Shown here: positions 1 through 6,233 of the stretch, in pieces
Layout: the number at the start of each line of letters is the position of its first letter
Numbering within the stretch: the first letter of the stretch is position 1
NCBI GenBank assembly: GCA_049515555.1
Contig: JBEKTY010000168.1
Coordinates: 1-17,140 of the forward strand
Source: JBEKTY01 sp049515555
GTDB taxonomy: Bacteria; Planctomycetota; Planctomycetia; Pirellulales; Thermoguttaceae
Length of the DNA stretch: 17,140 nt
Reading direction: 5' to 3'
Position numbers and translations under genes: made by a program
Notes under the pieces: model-generated
Database searches by the model: none
Seen by the model: only the letters and a program-made list of their open reading frames with translations
What the model was told of the DNA's origin: nothing

Positions 1-1
1 C

Positions 2-757
2 CTGACCGATGTTACGGTGGCGACGACTTACAATGCCGTGGCGGGCCAGAGCACCGGCGCGCAGGTATTGGCAACGTTTACCGATGGCAACCCGGATGCG
101 CTGGCGACCAACTACAAGGCCACGGTGAGCTGGGTGGGGGCGTTGACGGGCAAGGCCACGGTCTCGGTGCAGTTGGTCTCGCGTACGGTCACGCTCTCCA
201 CCTGGAACGTGCTGGGCAGCGCTACATACAGCAAGGCCGGCGCCTATACGATCAAGGTCACGGTGGCCGACGCGGGGGGCAAGAGCCTCAACACGAGCAA
301 GACCACATTCAAGGTAAGCGGCCCGCAATCGGCGCCGCAACGGGCGCCGCAACGGGCGCCGCAGTCGGCGGGCCGCGTGGCGGCAACCGCCGCCGTACTC
401 AGCGTGGCGGCCTCGCCCGCCCGGCCCAGCGGGCGGCCCGCCCATGCCGTCAACGACGCGGCACTGGCAGCCCTTGTGGGAGAGTGGACCACGTCGTCTC
501 GAAGCTCGCCGGCGGCGGATGCCTCGAAGGACGCCGGCAAAGGACTGGCCGAACTGCCCGCGGGCATGGGTCGTCAGGCGGGCGGCCACGAAGCGCTGCA
601 CTTCGGCGGGCATGTCCAGCCCGCCCGCTGGGCCAACTGCTCGACGATGCCCAGCCGGGTGGCGAAATCGGGCGACTCAATGCGGCATACCATGCCGCCC
701 AGTACGGCAAGGCCCTCCGCGCTGCAGGCCTGGTCGATCCCTACTATATCGAATTGA
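2..757 (+). CDS. C-terminal part of a PKD-like repeat surface/secreted protein (5' end outside window)
   Basis: The frame is open from base 2, so the GTG at 17 is internal and the gene enters from the left. Residues ~1-105 read as one Ig/PKD-like beta-sandwich repeat: 'AGQSTGAQVLATFTDGNP' early and 'AGAYTIKVTVADAGG' near its end, the classic last strands of PKD/Big-type repeats. Such repeats are stacked in very large cell-surface proteins of planctomycetes. A Pro/Gln/Arg linker made by a 12-bp tandem repeat follows, then a low-complexity Ala/Ser/Arg tail. From about base 515 the reading frame is antisense to a dnaA-like remnant and loses family character, so the last ~80 residues are probably read-through after a rearrangement. 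It is convergent with the minus-strand locus. The repeat identity is fairly safe; the product's role (adhesion, matrix) is inference. Confidence 0.6.
   Translation: MTDVTVATTYNAVAGQSTGAQVLATFTDGNPDALATNYKATVSWVGALTGKATVSVQLVSRTVTLSTWNVLGSATYSKAGAYTIKVTVADAGGKSLNTSKTTFKVSGPQSAPQRAPQRAPQSAGRVAATAAVLSVAASPARPSGRPAHAVNDAALAALVGEWTTSSRSSPAADASKDAGKGLAELPAGMGRQAGGHEALHFGGHVQPARWANCSTMPSRVAKSGDSMRHTMPPSTARPSALQAWSIPTISN
320..367 (+). repeat. 12-bp tandem repeat, four degenerate units
   Basis: Units at 320-331, 332-343, 344-355 and 356-367. The second and third are identical (GCGCCGCAACGG); the outer two differ at a few bases. The period is a multiple of three and the repeat is read in frame, giving the peptide unit (G/A)PQ(S/R) four times as a Pro/Gln-rich linker after the PKD-like domain. 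Confidence 0.8.
515..720 (-). pseudogene. dnaA-like fragment (domain III, C-terminal part), frameshifted
   Basis: On the minus strand, one frame (717 to 619) reads GGMVCRIESPDFATRLGIVE then QLAQRAG. After a one-base slip in the G-run near 619-622, the next frame continues LDMPAEVQRFVAARLTTHAR. Together this follows the DnaA pattern after sensor I: R-x-x-I, about nine residues, L-x-x-P-x-E-V-x-x-F-(I/V)-A-x-R-L-x-x-x-(V/A)-R, as in E. coli DnaA around 'LPGEVAFFIAKRL'. The expected E-L-x-G-A-L-N-R-L after that is not intact, and the upstream part is scrambled between frames. There is no Walker A/B and no DNA-binding domain, so it cannot be functional. The match is from memory; another AAA+ lid domain is the main alternative. 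Confidence 0.45.
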
Positions 758-890
758 CCGCGCCGCCGCAAGCGGCAAGCCGCTGGCGCACGCATCCGGC
801 TCATCAATGTTCACAACAAAACCGACCCACCAGTTCCGACGAGCCGACCGTGTAGGCCGCCCAACCTTCCGGTTTGTGGGTCGCAAGAGG

Positions 891-929
891 TGTCAATTCC
901 TCCGATAACACCGTCCGCCAGAGAGTCAA
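891..929 (-). promoter_or_regulatory. Possible promoter region with two TTGAC boxes
   Basis: On the minus strand the sequence reads GGTATTGACT (box at 924-929), a 16-base spacer, then TATCGG (902-907). A second box, GAATTGACA, lies at 891-896. TTGACT is close to a sigma-70 -35 element but the -10 candidate is poor. It would drive leftward transcription into the dnaA-like debris, so it may be a left-over promoter of a lost gene. Weak evidence. Confidence 0.2.
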
Positions 930-977
930 TACCCCGCGTTTTCACCTTGAATTCTTTGATTTCTGGCGGCTTATCGG

Positions 978-997
978 AAACTTTCCCCGGGAAGTTT
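978..997. repeat. Short hairpin (9-bp stem, one bulge)
   Basis: The arms AAACTT(T)CCC and GGGAAGTTT pair around a single C, leaving one bulged T. No T-run follows on either strand, so it is not a classic intrinsic terminator. It could still form a strong hairpin in RNA. Confidence 0.45.
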
Positions 998-1009
998 GGC
1001 ACTTCGGCC

Positions 1010-1056
1010 CGAAAATGCAGGAATGCCGTGTTTTCCAGGGCTTCGTTGCATTTTCG
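1010..1056. repeat. Perfect 10-bp inverted repeat with 27-base loop
   Basis: CGAAAATGCA at 1010-1019 is matched exactly by TGCATTTTCG at 1047-1056. Together with the hairpin at 978-997 it forms a cluster of dyad symmetry downstream (minus strand) of the FecR-like remnant. It could slow or end transcription of the long minus-strand unit, but there is no U-tract to support that. Confidence 0.45.
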
Positions 1057-1074
1057 CCAATTCTTGCTCTGGAA

Positions 1075-1164
1075 TCAAGAACGCGGGGAATCCTGCACAA
1101 AACCGCCGACCCTAGGTGTCATGACACCCAGATAACCGCCGAGCTTGTCGTTGCAGACCGACAT
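1075..1164 (-). CDS. Possible 29-codon ORF with strong ribosome-binding site
   Basis: ATG at 1164-1162 overlaps the TGA of the FecR-like remnant (TGATG) and is preceded by GGAGGAGG at near-ideal spacing. The peptide starts MSVCNDKLGGYLGV and ends at a TGA at 1077-1075. The Shine-Dalgarno lies inside the final Glu/Arg codons of the remnant, so it may be accidental. The peptide could also be the frameshifted continuation of the FecR-like gene, or the start of a truncated gene. No family recognised. Confidence 0.15.
   Translation of the reverse strand: MSVCNDKLGGYLGVMTPRVGGFVQDSPRS
1115..1128. promoter_or_regulatory. Perfect 14-bp palindrome GGTGTCATGACACC
   Basis: The sequence equals its own reverse complement. 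Its core TGTCA-TGACA resembles dyad operator sites of dimeric regulators, but no regulator gene is intact nearby and the palindrome lies downstream of, not upstream of, the minus-strand genes. Operator function is a guess. Confidence 0.25.
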
Positions 1165-1745
1165 CACCTCCTCCGTTCCAGATTGCCTGGATGCCCGATC
1201 ACGCTGCCCTGGGCATTGACCAGCGTTACTACACCGGCCAGTACGAGGACGCGAGTGAGGGATGTCATGCTACTTCTGTTCGATACAAGGGATTCTAGGG
1301 GATGGGTTCCAATATAGAAATTCGTGCCGATGGCCGTGGCCTTGCCCGCCGGAGTCTCTACGACAAGCGGCGGCCGCTTCGCACTGCCAGCCAGCGACAC
1401 GGATTCGATCAGCAGTTCGCCACGGTCGAGGCGGATGCGGTCTGGCTTTATCACTTGGCACTGTGCATTGCCGGTCGGCTCGATCTGCCAACCGGGGGCC
1501 AACGGAACCGGCGGCAACGGTTGCTGTTGGGGTTCGCCAGTCTTTGGCTGATAAACAGCAATTTGTGGCCGAACGATGGGCTCCTCCGGCTTGATTGCCG
1601 GAAAATTGCCAGTGTGCGGCAAAAGTTTCACGGCCAGCAGCAAAGAGCCGGCGGTTCCAAGAAACGCGGCAGTCAAGAGGAAGATCTTTCGACGCGTGGG
1701 GCGAACCTGCAACGCAGGGTCTTGGGCACCCAGCCGCTGGATCAG
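1164..1745 (-). pseudogene. FecR-like protein gene, N-terminus missing
   Basis: The frame is open from ~1745 with only a TTG (1712) as a possible start. It reads a short basic stretch (RPTRRK), a membrane segment IFLLTAAFLGTAGSLLLAV, a Pro-rich linker, then a FecR core: RLDRGELLIESVSLAG, VVETPAGKATAIGTNFYIGT and TRVLVLAGVVTLVNAQGSV. FecR-type proteins are inner-membrane anti-sigma factors or regulators for ECF sigma factors; in planctomycetes and relatives similar domains also occur in orphan membrane proteins. The N-terminal cytoplasmic domain is absent and replaced, out of frame, by the start of a GH95-like gene. The end (GHPGNLERRR) also looks cut by a frameshift. No sigma gene is adjacent. 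Probably non-functional. Confidence 0.6.
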
Positions 1746-1962
1746 CGTACACGCTGGCGCCGATCGTGCCGTTACCGCTGAGCAGCCCTTGTTCCCAGGT
1801 CTCGGCAGGGGTGGAGCTTACGAAACCATGCTCGGGATTGGGTAGGCCTGCCGCCGTCGCGCCGGACACATGGACCGCCATGGCTAGCCCCGCGATCAGA
1901 GCGGCGCAGGTCAGAGTCTTGAGGTGAACAGAGATGGTGCAAGCGGGTGCAGAAGGAGTCAC
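1743..1962 (-). pseudogene. GH95-like alpha-L-fucosidase, N-terminal fragment
   Basis: A GTG at 1962-1960 overlaps the TGA of the rhamnosidase gene (GTGA), so this was probably the next gene of the same transcript. About 70 codons are preserved: a signal peptide (LKTLTCAALIAGLAMAV, cleavage near ATA-AG) and then PAETWEQGLLSGNGTIGASV. That is the diagnostic N-terminal segment of GH95 (W-E-(E/Q)-x-L-x-x-GNG-x-(I/L)-GA), a family of secreted alpha-L-fucosidases of roughly 750-800 residues. At ~1740-1750 the match stops and FecR-like sequence begins in another frame; the catalytic domain is gone. The leftover frame runs on out of family to a stop at 1270. Some GH95-related proteins act on galactose, so substrate is uncertain. 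Confidence 0.6.
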
Positions 1963-4736
1963 GGTTCGACCCCAGGTTTGACAAGGATGTGATATTGTCC
2001 CGATTCCAGCTTGAAAATGGCACGCCCGTTTTGATCCGAAACTCTTCTTACGCCTGTCGAGTCCGAAAAGAGGCGACCGTTCTCGGTAACATCTCCCATC
2101 GGCAAGATCAGCGTGGCAGTCGTGTTCACTGGGACTCGGAGGTCCAGTACCACACTTGCCTTGTCCCGTTTCCAGTCGCAGGTGACGGGGCCGCGGACGG
2201 AGCGATAGCTGCAACGCACCCAGTCCAGTCCCTTGAAGAACTGTGGCTGGAAACTGAACTTGTCGAACGCGACGGCATCGGGCGCCGGTTCAATGCCGCC
2301 CGGCCAGTTGTATAGCCATTGGCTGACGGAGCCGAACATCGGGTGGTTGTGGCTAAAGGTGTTGTCACTGAACTTCCAGTGCTCCCACAAGGTGGTGGCA
2401 CCGTGATCTAGCATGTGGCCCCACCCCGGAAAATCCCGGCGATTGACCATCGTGTTGACGACCTTGGCGCGTCCCTCTCGGCTCAGCACGTCCAGCATAA
2501 ACCGCGTGCCGAAGATTCCCGTTGTGAGATGGCCGTTGTGTTTGTCGATAATGTCTCGGACCATGTGCTCCAGTGCCGCCGCGCGTTCCTGCGTCGGCAG
2601 CATGTTCAGGTACAAGGCAAAGGCTTGCGAGCCTTGAATGCCCGAGGCAACCACGCCGGTGCCCGGGGCCAGGAATTTTCCCACATAGGCTCGCCGAATC
2701 GCCTCCGCCAGCTGACTGTACTCGTCCGCCTCCGTTTCCCTCCCTAGGATACGTGCCATGCGGGAGATCATTCGCGCGGACTCGCAGTAAAGCGGAGTGA
2801 CCATGGGCGACGTTTCTTCCTTCTCCAGTGCCTCATGGTCGTGAAGACCATCCCGGACGATATGAGCCGGGTTCTGCTTCCGCACCAGTTCCAGCCATCG
2901 TTTGGCAGTGGCATACTGCTCTTCGATGATTCGCCGGTCACCGTAGTAACGGTACAACTGCATCAGCAGATGGGGATGGGCCATGGCCCACCCGACGCCG
3001 CAGTACTGGATGCCCACCGAGGGCGCAGTATCAGTAAGCATTCCGTCCGGCAAGGCGCTGTCATGCCAGTCGCGAGCGGCTTTGGCATAGAAGTTCTCCA
3101 TGTCGTAGTTGAGCATGAAGGCGTCGGAGGTGGTGACCAGATCGCCGCCGTATCCGAATCGTTCGCGGTGGGGGCAGTCCGACTGCACGCCGAACAGGTT
3201 ACTCAGGAACGTCCATTGACACATCGCTTGGATGCGGTTGAACTGTTTGTTGGAACAAGAGAAGACTCCTACTGGTTCTACAGCGGCGTTCATGCGCAGT
3301 CCCTCGATATCTTGCAGCGAGGGCCGGGCCGGAAGGCCGGTGAGTTCGATGTATCGGAAGGCGTGAAACGTGAAGCGGGGCGTGTAGGTTTCAGGGCCAC
3401 CGCCCCGAGCAATGTAGGTATCGGACTGCCAGGCAACGGCGGGAGACCAGTCCGGCCCAGGCGTCTTGCGCTTGATTTGTCCGCACACGCTTGTCATGGG
3501 GTTGAGGTTGCCATCTTCGTGCAGTAACTCGCCATAACGCATCTTGATTTCAGACCCCCGCGGGACATTGAAGTGGAATCTCGCCACTCCGCCAAAGTTC
3601 TGGCCCATATCCACGATGTAAATGCCGCTCGTGGGTTCTGTAATCCGGATCGGCTTCATAGTCGCCGTCACCCGAATCGGCGGAAGCGGCTGGGATTGGA
3701 GGGAACCTCTGGGAGACGGCATAACCCGGGCGAAACCCCAAGCACGATCGTCTAGTCCCGCTTTGTCCCATCCCTCGATCGCCTTGCGGGCGTCGACCTT
3801 CTCGCCGAGGTAGATACTGTTCCGCAGGATCGATCCCGGCGCAACCTTCCACGAGGTATCGCTGATCAGAGATTCGCGAGAACCGTCGGCATACTCGATG
3901 TTCAGCTGGGCGAGGAACTGCGGACGTCCGACCGGAAGATGTTCTCGCAGGTTGAGGTGTCCCCACATACGCAATGGCAACGGATTGTACCAGCCGTTGC
4001 CTAACGTCATTCCTAGGCAGTTATGCCCGCGGCATAGTTGGTCGGTCAGATCGTAGACGCTGTAGAACACGCACTTGTTCGGCAGGGTCCAAAGCGGATC
4101 GAGGCAATGATCGCCGACGGGATGACCGTTTAGCGTCGCCTCAACATATCCCAGTGCGCTGAGGTAGAGCCGGGCGCTGCGAACTGCCCGCGTCACCTTG
4201 AACTCCTTGCGGAAAAGCGAGGCGGGGTCATCCTTGAAGAAGTCGGCGTCCTTTTCAGGCAGCGGCTTGCCGTCGCCAATCCAGGATCCTTCCCATGCCT
4301 TGGGCTCCAACAGTCCCATTTCCCACCACGAAGGTTCGCTCCAATCAGAAGCCACGCCTTCCGTGGCCCAGGCCATGACCTTCCAAGAACAACGCTGGCC
4401 AGAAACCAACGGCTCCCCCGCGTATGGGACAACTATGTTCTGATTCGAGGCCACCTTACCGCTGTCCCAGAGGTCGCCGCGATCGGCCTGCAGGGCCTCC
4501 GGCGTCCGGGCGATGAGGACTCGGTAGGCAATTTGTTTCTGCCCTCGCAGAGTAGACTCCAGTTGCCAACTCAGCCGGGGCACGGGGATATCGATGCCCA
4601 GTGGCTGGCTACGGTATTCACAACGCAACCCGGCAACCTTGACGCCCGGCTCAGAGCCTTCGGCCAACGCGACTCCTGCCAGCAGAATCAGCAGTAACGA
4701 AAACCTGGTCCCGCGAAACCATGTAGCATAACACAT
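1959..4736 (-). CDS. Secreted alpha-L-rhamnosidase, GH78
   Basis: Predicted to remove terminal alpha-L-rhamnose from plant or microbial glycans outside the cytoplasm. The 925 residues start at an ATG with AAAGGA upstream and carry a signal peptide (RFSLLLILLAGVALA). Order: N-terminal fibronectin-like domain with 'PRLSWQLES' and 'YRVLIA' (~32-145), lectin-like beta domains (~170-480), the (alpha/alpha)6 catalytic barrel (~485-830) and a C-terminal beta domain. The conserved acid motif DCPHRERFGYGGD begins at Asp520, with Glu525 at the family's general-acid position. TTLWEHW (Glu795) matches the general base, and SHNHPMFGS follows as usual. Length and domains look complete. It lies 57 bases after the DUF3863-like gene and overlaps the GH95 fragment by GTGA. 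It is the last intact gene of the locus. Confidence 0.92.
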   Translation of the reverse strand: MCYATWFRGTRFSLLLILLAGVALAEGSEPGVKVAGLRCEYRSQPLGIDIPVPRLSWQLESTLRGQKQIAYRVLIARTPEALQADRGDLWDSGKVASNQNIVVPYAGEPLVSGQRCSWKVMAWATEGVASDWSEPSWWEMGLLEPKAWEGSWIGDGKPLPEKDADFFKDDPASLFRKEFKVTRAVRSARLYLSALGYVEATLNGHPVGDHCLDPLWTLPNKCVFYSVYDLTDQLCRGHNCLGMTLGNGWYNPLPLRMWGHLNLREHLPVGRPQFLAQLNIEYADGSRESLISDTSWKVAPGSILRNSIYLGEKVDARKAIEGWDKAGLDDRAWGFARVMPSPRGSLQSQPLPPIRVTATMKPIRITEPTSGIYIVDMGQNFGGVARFHFNVPRGSEIKMRYGELLHEDGNLNPMTSVCGQIKRKTPGPDWSPAVAWQSDTYIARGGGPETYTPRFTFHAFRYIELTGLPARPSLQDIEGLRMNAAVEPVGVFSCSNKQFNRIQAMCQWTFLSNLFGVQSDCPHRERFGYGGDLVTTSDAFMLNYDMENFYAKAARDWHDSALPDGMLTDTAPSVGIQYCGVGWAMAHPHLLMQLYRYYGDRRIIEEQYATAKRWLELVRKQNPAHIVRDGLHDHEALEKEETSPMVTPLYCESARMISRMARILGRETEADEYSQLAEAIRRAYVGKFLAPGTGVVASGIQGSQAFALYLNMLPTQERAAALEHMVRDIIDKHNGHLTTGIFGTRFMLDVLSREGRAKVVNTMVNRRDFPGWGHMLDHGATTLWEHWKFSDNTFSHNHPMFGSVSQWLYNWPGGIEPAPDAVAFDKFSFQPQFFKGLDWVRCSYRSVRGPVTCDWKRDKASVVLDLRVPVNTTATLILPMGDVTENGRLFSDSTGVRRVSDQNGRAIFKLESGQYHILVKPGVEP

Positions 4737-4793
4737 TGGAGGCCATTCCTTTGTTTCTATGCACCCTGATCCGGCGAATCGGTATCGATTCGT

Positions 4794-6203
4794 TCAAGCG
4801 CCCAGCTCGGGAAGTACCGAGCGGATCAGGGCACGGTCGTCTTCCGGCAAGGCCGCCAGAGGGCGGGGTTGGTCTTGCGGACGGGTTTGCTTTTGATTGA
4901 TACGCCCCAGCAGGCTCCAGTTGCGGCTCAGATCCTGCGGCTCGTGGGCGGGCAGATCATAGCGTGCGAAGTCAATCACGGTTTCCGGCGATGACTTCTC
5001 CCAATCATGCAGCAGCGCCAGACGGAACTGGCGATTCATGAACCAGCGGATTTCGAGGTTGGCATCGCTGCATCCGAAGCCGGTGCCCCGCTGAACGAAG
5101 CGGTAGTCCAGATGGGCGTTGTCGGGATAGTGCCGGCGCCACAGCCCGCCGAATTCGCCCTGGGTGAGGCATTCCGCATTGGGCCAGCGGCTGCGGATGC
5201 CCTCGAGCCAGCGGGTGAGCACCGGCAGGTTCTTGACCTGCGGCACGAGCGAGATTTCCCAGCAATTGGTCACCCACGCCCACTGGTTGAGCTTATAGCC
5301 AGCGTCGAAGTGCGCCGCCGTGCAGGACAGCATCTGCTGCAAACCTTTATCCGGCCCGTACCAACCGATGGTCTCAATGGGCCCGACGCCGAACCGGCTG
5401 TTGTAACTCTTCTCTTTCTCGCCCACCTTGTACTTGCCCAGGCCGAGCCGACGCGCGGAGATGAAGTCCACGGTCCAGCCGTCCAAATTCACGCAATCAA
5501 TGAAATCCTTCCGGCCTTGGGCCGGTTTGCAGAAGTGTTCGGTGGACGGGTAGTAGGGATAGCTGATGGAGCCGTCGCCATCGCCGTTATCAATGCCGAA
5601 CTGGCTCCAGATGTTGCCTTGGCAGACGTGAATATTCTCCTGTTCGGCCAGGTATTTCTGGTTGGCCGCCGAGAGGAAACCGGCCAAGAGACTCTTCGGG
5701 CGAAACCCGCCGCCCATGAGATCGGAAACCTTGGCCAGCGCCTCGTGGATGTCGCGGTTCACTTGTTCGCGCGAGTTATACATGTTGGCGAAATAGGCGC
5801 CGGGGATGAAAGTCACATCGTCGCCATACTGATCGTGGAACTCACGCACCAGCCGGCGGGCGGCCTTGTAGTTGGGCCGCAAGTCTTCCAAGGCCCGCCA
5901 GCTCAATGCCCAGGTCATCGGTGCCCCCGGCCAGCCCGCCGCAAACGCCGCGCGTAGCGCCTTAATATTCTCCGGCGTGTGGCGGTCATACTCGTCAAAT
6001 CCTTCGTTGCGGGTGCGGGTGACCTCGATCTGGTTCACCCGAATGACCGAGTTGAAGGTGAGAATCCGCCGACCCAAGAACGATCCGGTGGCCGGGAGAC
6101 GGGATTCCGCAGCTTGGGCGGGGAGGACTTGGCCAATTGACCCAGGCAAACAGGCGCCGAGAGTAGTCAGGCCCGCAGTCTTAATGAAAGTTCGTCGCTT
6201 CAT
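4794..6203 (-). CDS. DUF3863-like secreted protein, Tat lipoprotein candidate
   Basis: 469 residues. The N-terminus MKRRTFIKTAGL is a twin-arginine (RRxFIK) signal, followed by a lipobox-like L-G-A-C (Cys18), so export folded and lipid-anchored is plausible. The body resembles the uncharacterised DUF3863 family often found in polysaccharide-utilisation regions: ILTFNSVIRVNQIEV (~48-62), GDDVTFIPGAYFANMYNSRE, HVCQGNIWSQFGIDNGDGDG, SISYPYYPSTEHF and a run of conserved Trp/Asn (WAWVTNCWE). The many conserved aromatic and acidic residues and the early strand pattern suggest a TIM-like or deacetylase-like carbohydrate-active fold, but no catalytic residues are established to my knowledge. The family call is from memory. 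It sits 30 bases after the unknown 557-aa gene, as part of the same transcript. Confidence 0.6.
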   Translation of the reverse strand: MKRRTFIKTAGLTTLGACLPGSIGQVLPAQAAESRLPATGSFLGRRILTFNSVIRVNQIEVTRTRNEGFDEYDRHTPENIKALRAAFAAGWPGAPMTWALSWRALEDLRPNYKAARRLVREFHDQYGDDVTFIPGAYFANMYNSREQVNRDIHEALAKVSDLMGGGFRPKSLLAGFLSAANQKYLAEQENIHVCQGNIWSQFGIDNGDGDGSISYPYYPSTEHFCKPAQGRKDFIDCVNLDGWTVDFISARRLGLGKYKVGEKEKSYNSRFGVGPIETIGWYGPDKGLQQMLSCTAAHFDAGYKLNQWAWVTNCWEISLVPQVKNLPVLTRWLEGIRSRWPNAECLTQGEFGGLWRRHYPDNAHLDYRFVQRGTGFGCSDANLEIRWFMNRQFRLALLHDWEKSSPETVIDFARYDLPAHEPQDLSRNWSLLGRINQKQTRPQDQPRPLAALPEDDRALIRSVLPELGA

Positions 6204-6233
6204 GGTGAAAATCGGCTCTTGTTTCGTTTACTT

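Larger units (their letters stand above)
758..1161. other. Gene-poor spacer between two remnants
   Basis: About 400 bases with no credible intact gene. Reading frames here are short, lack family character and have poor codon structure. The stretch holds two inverted repeats, a perfect 14-bp palindrome, a duplicated TTGAC-type box and one 29-codon ORF with a good Shine-Dalgarno, all listed separately. It is more AT-rich to the eye than the flanking coding DNA. I see no transposase, tRNA or array in it. Confidence 0.6.

Noticed and set aside
1270..2214. 314-codon minus-strand ORF as one protein
   Set aside because: Only the part from 1962 to ~1743 has family character (GH95 start). Its front overlaps the rhamnosidase gene out of frame and its back is the wrong frame of the FecR-like remnant.
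5007..5957. 316-codon plus-strand ORF opposite the DUF3863-like gene
   Set aside because: It mirrors the minus-strand codon pattern and has no recognisable domain, start signal or neighbours on its strand.
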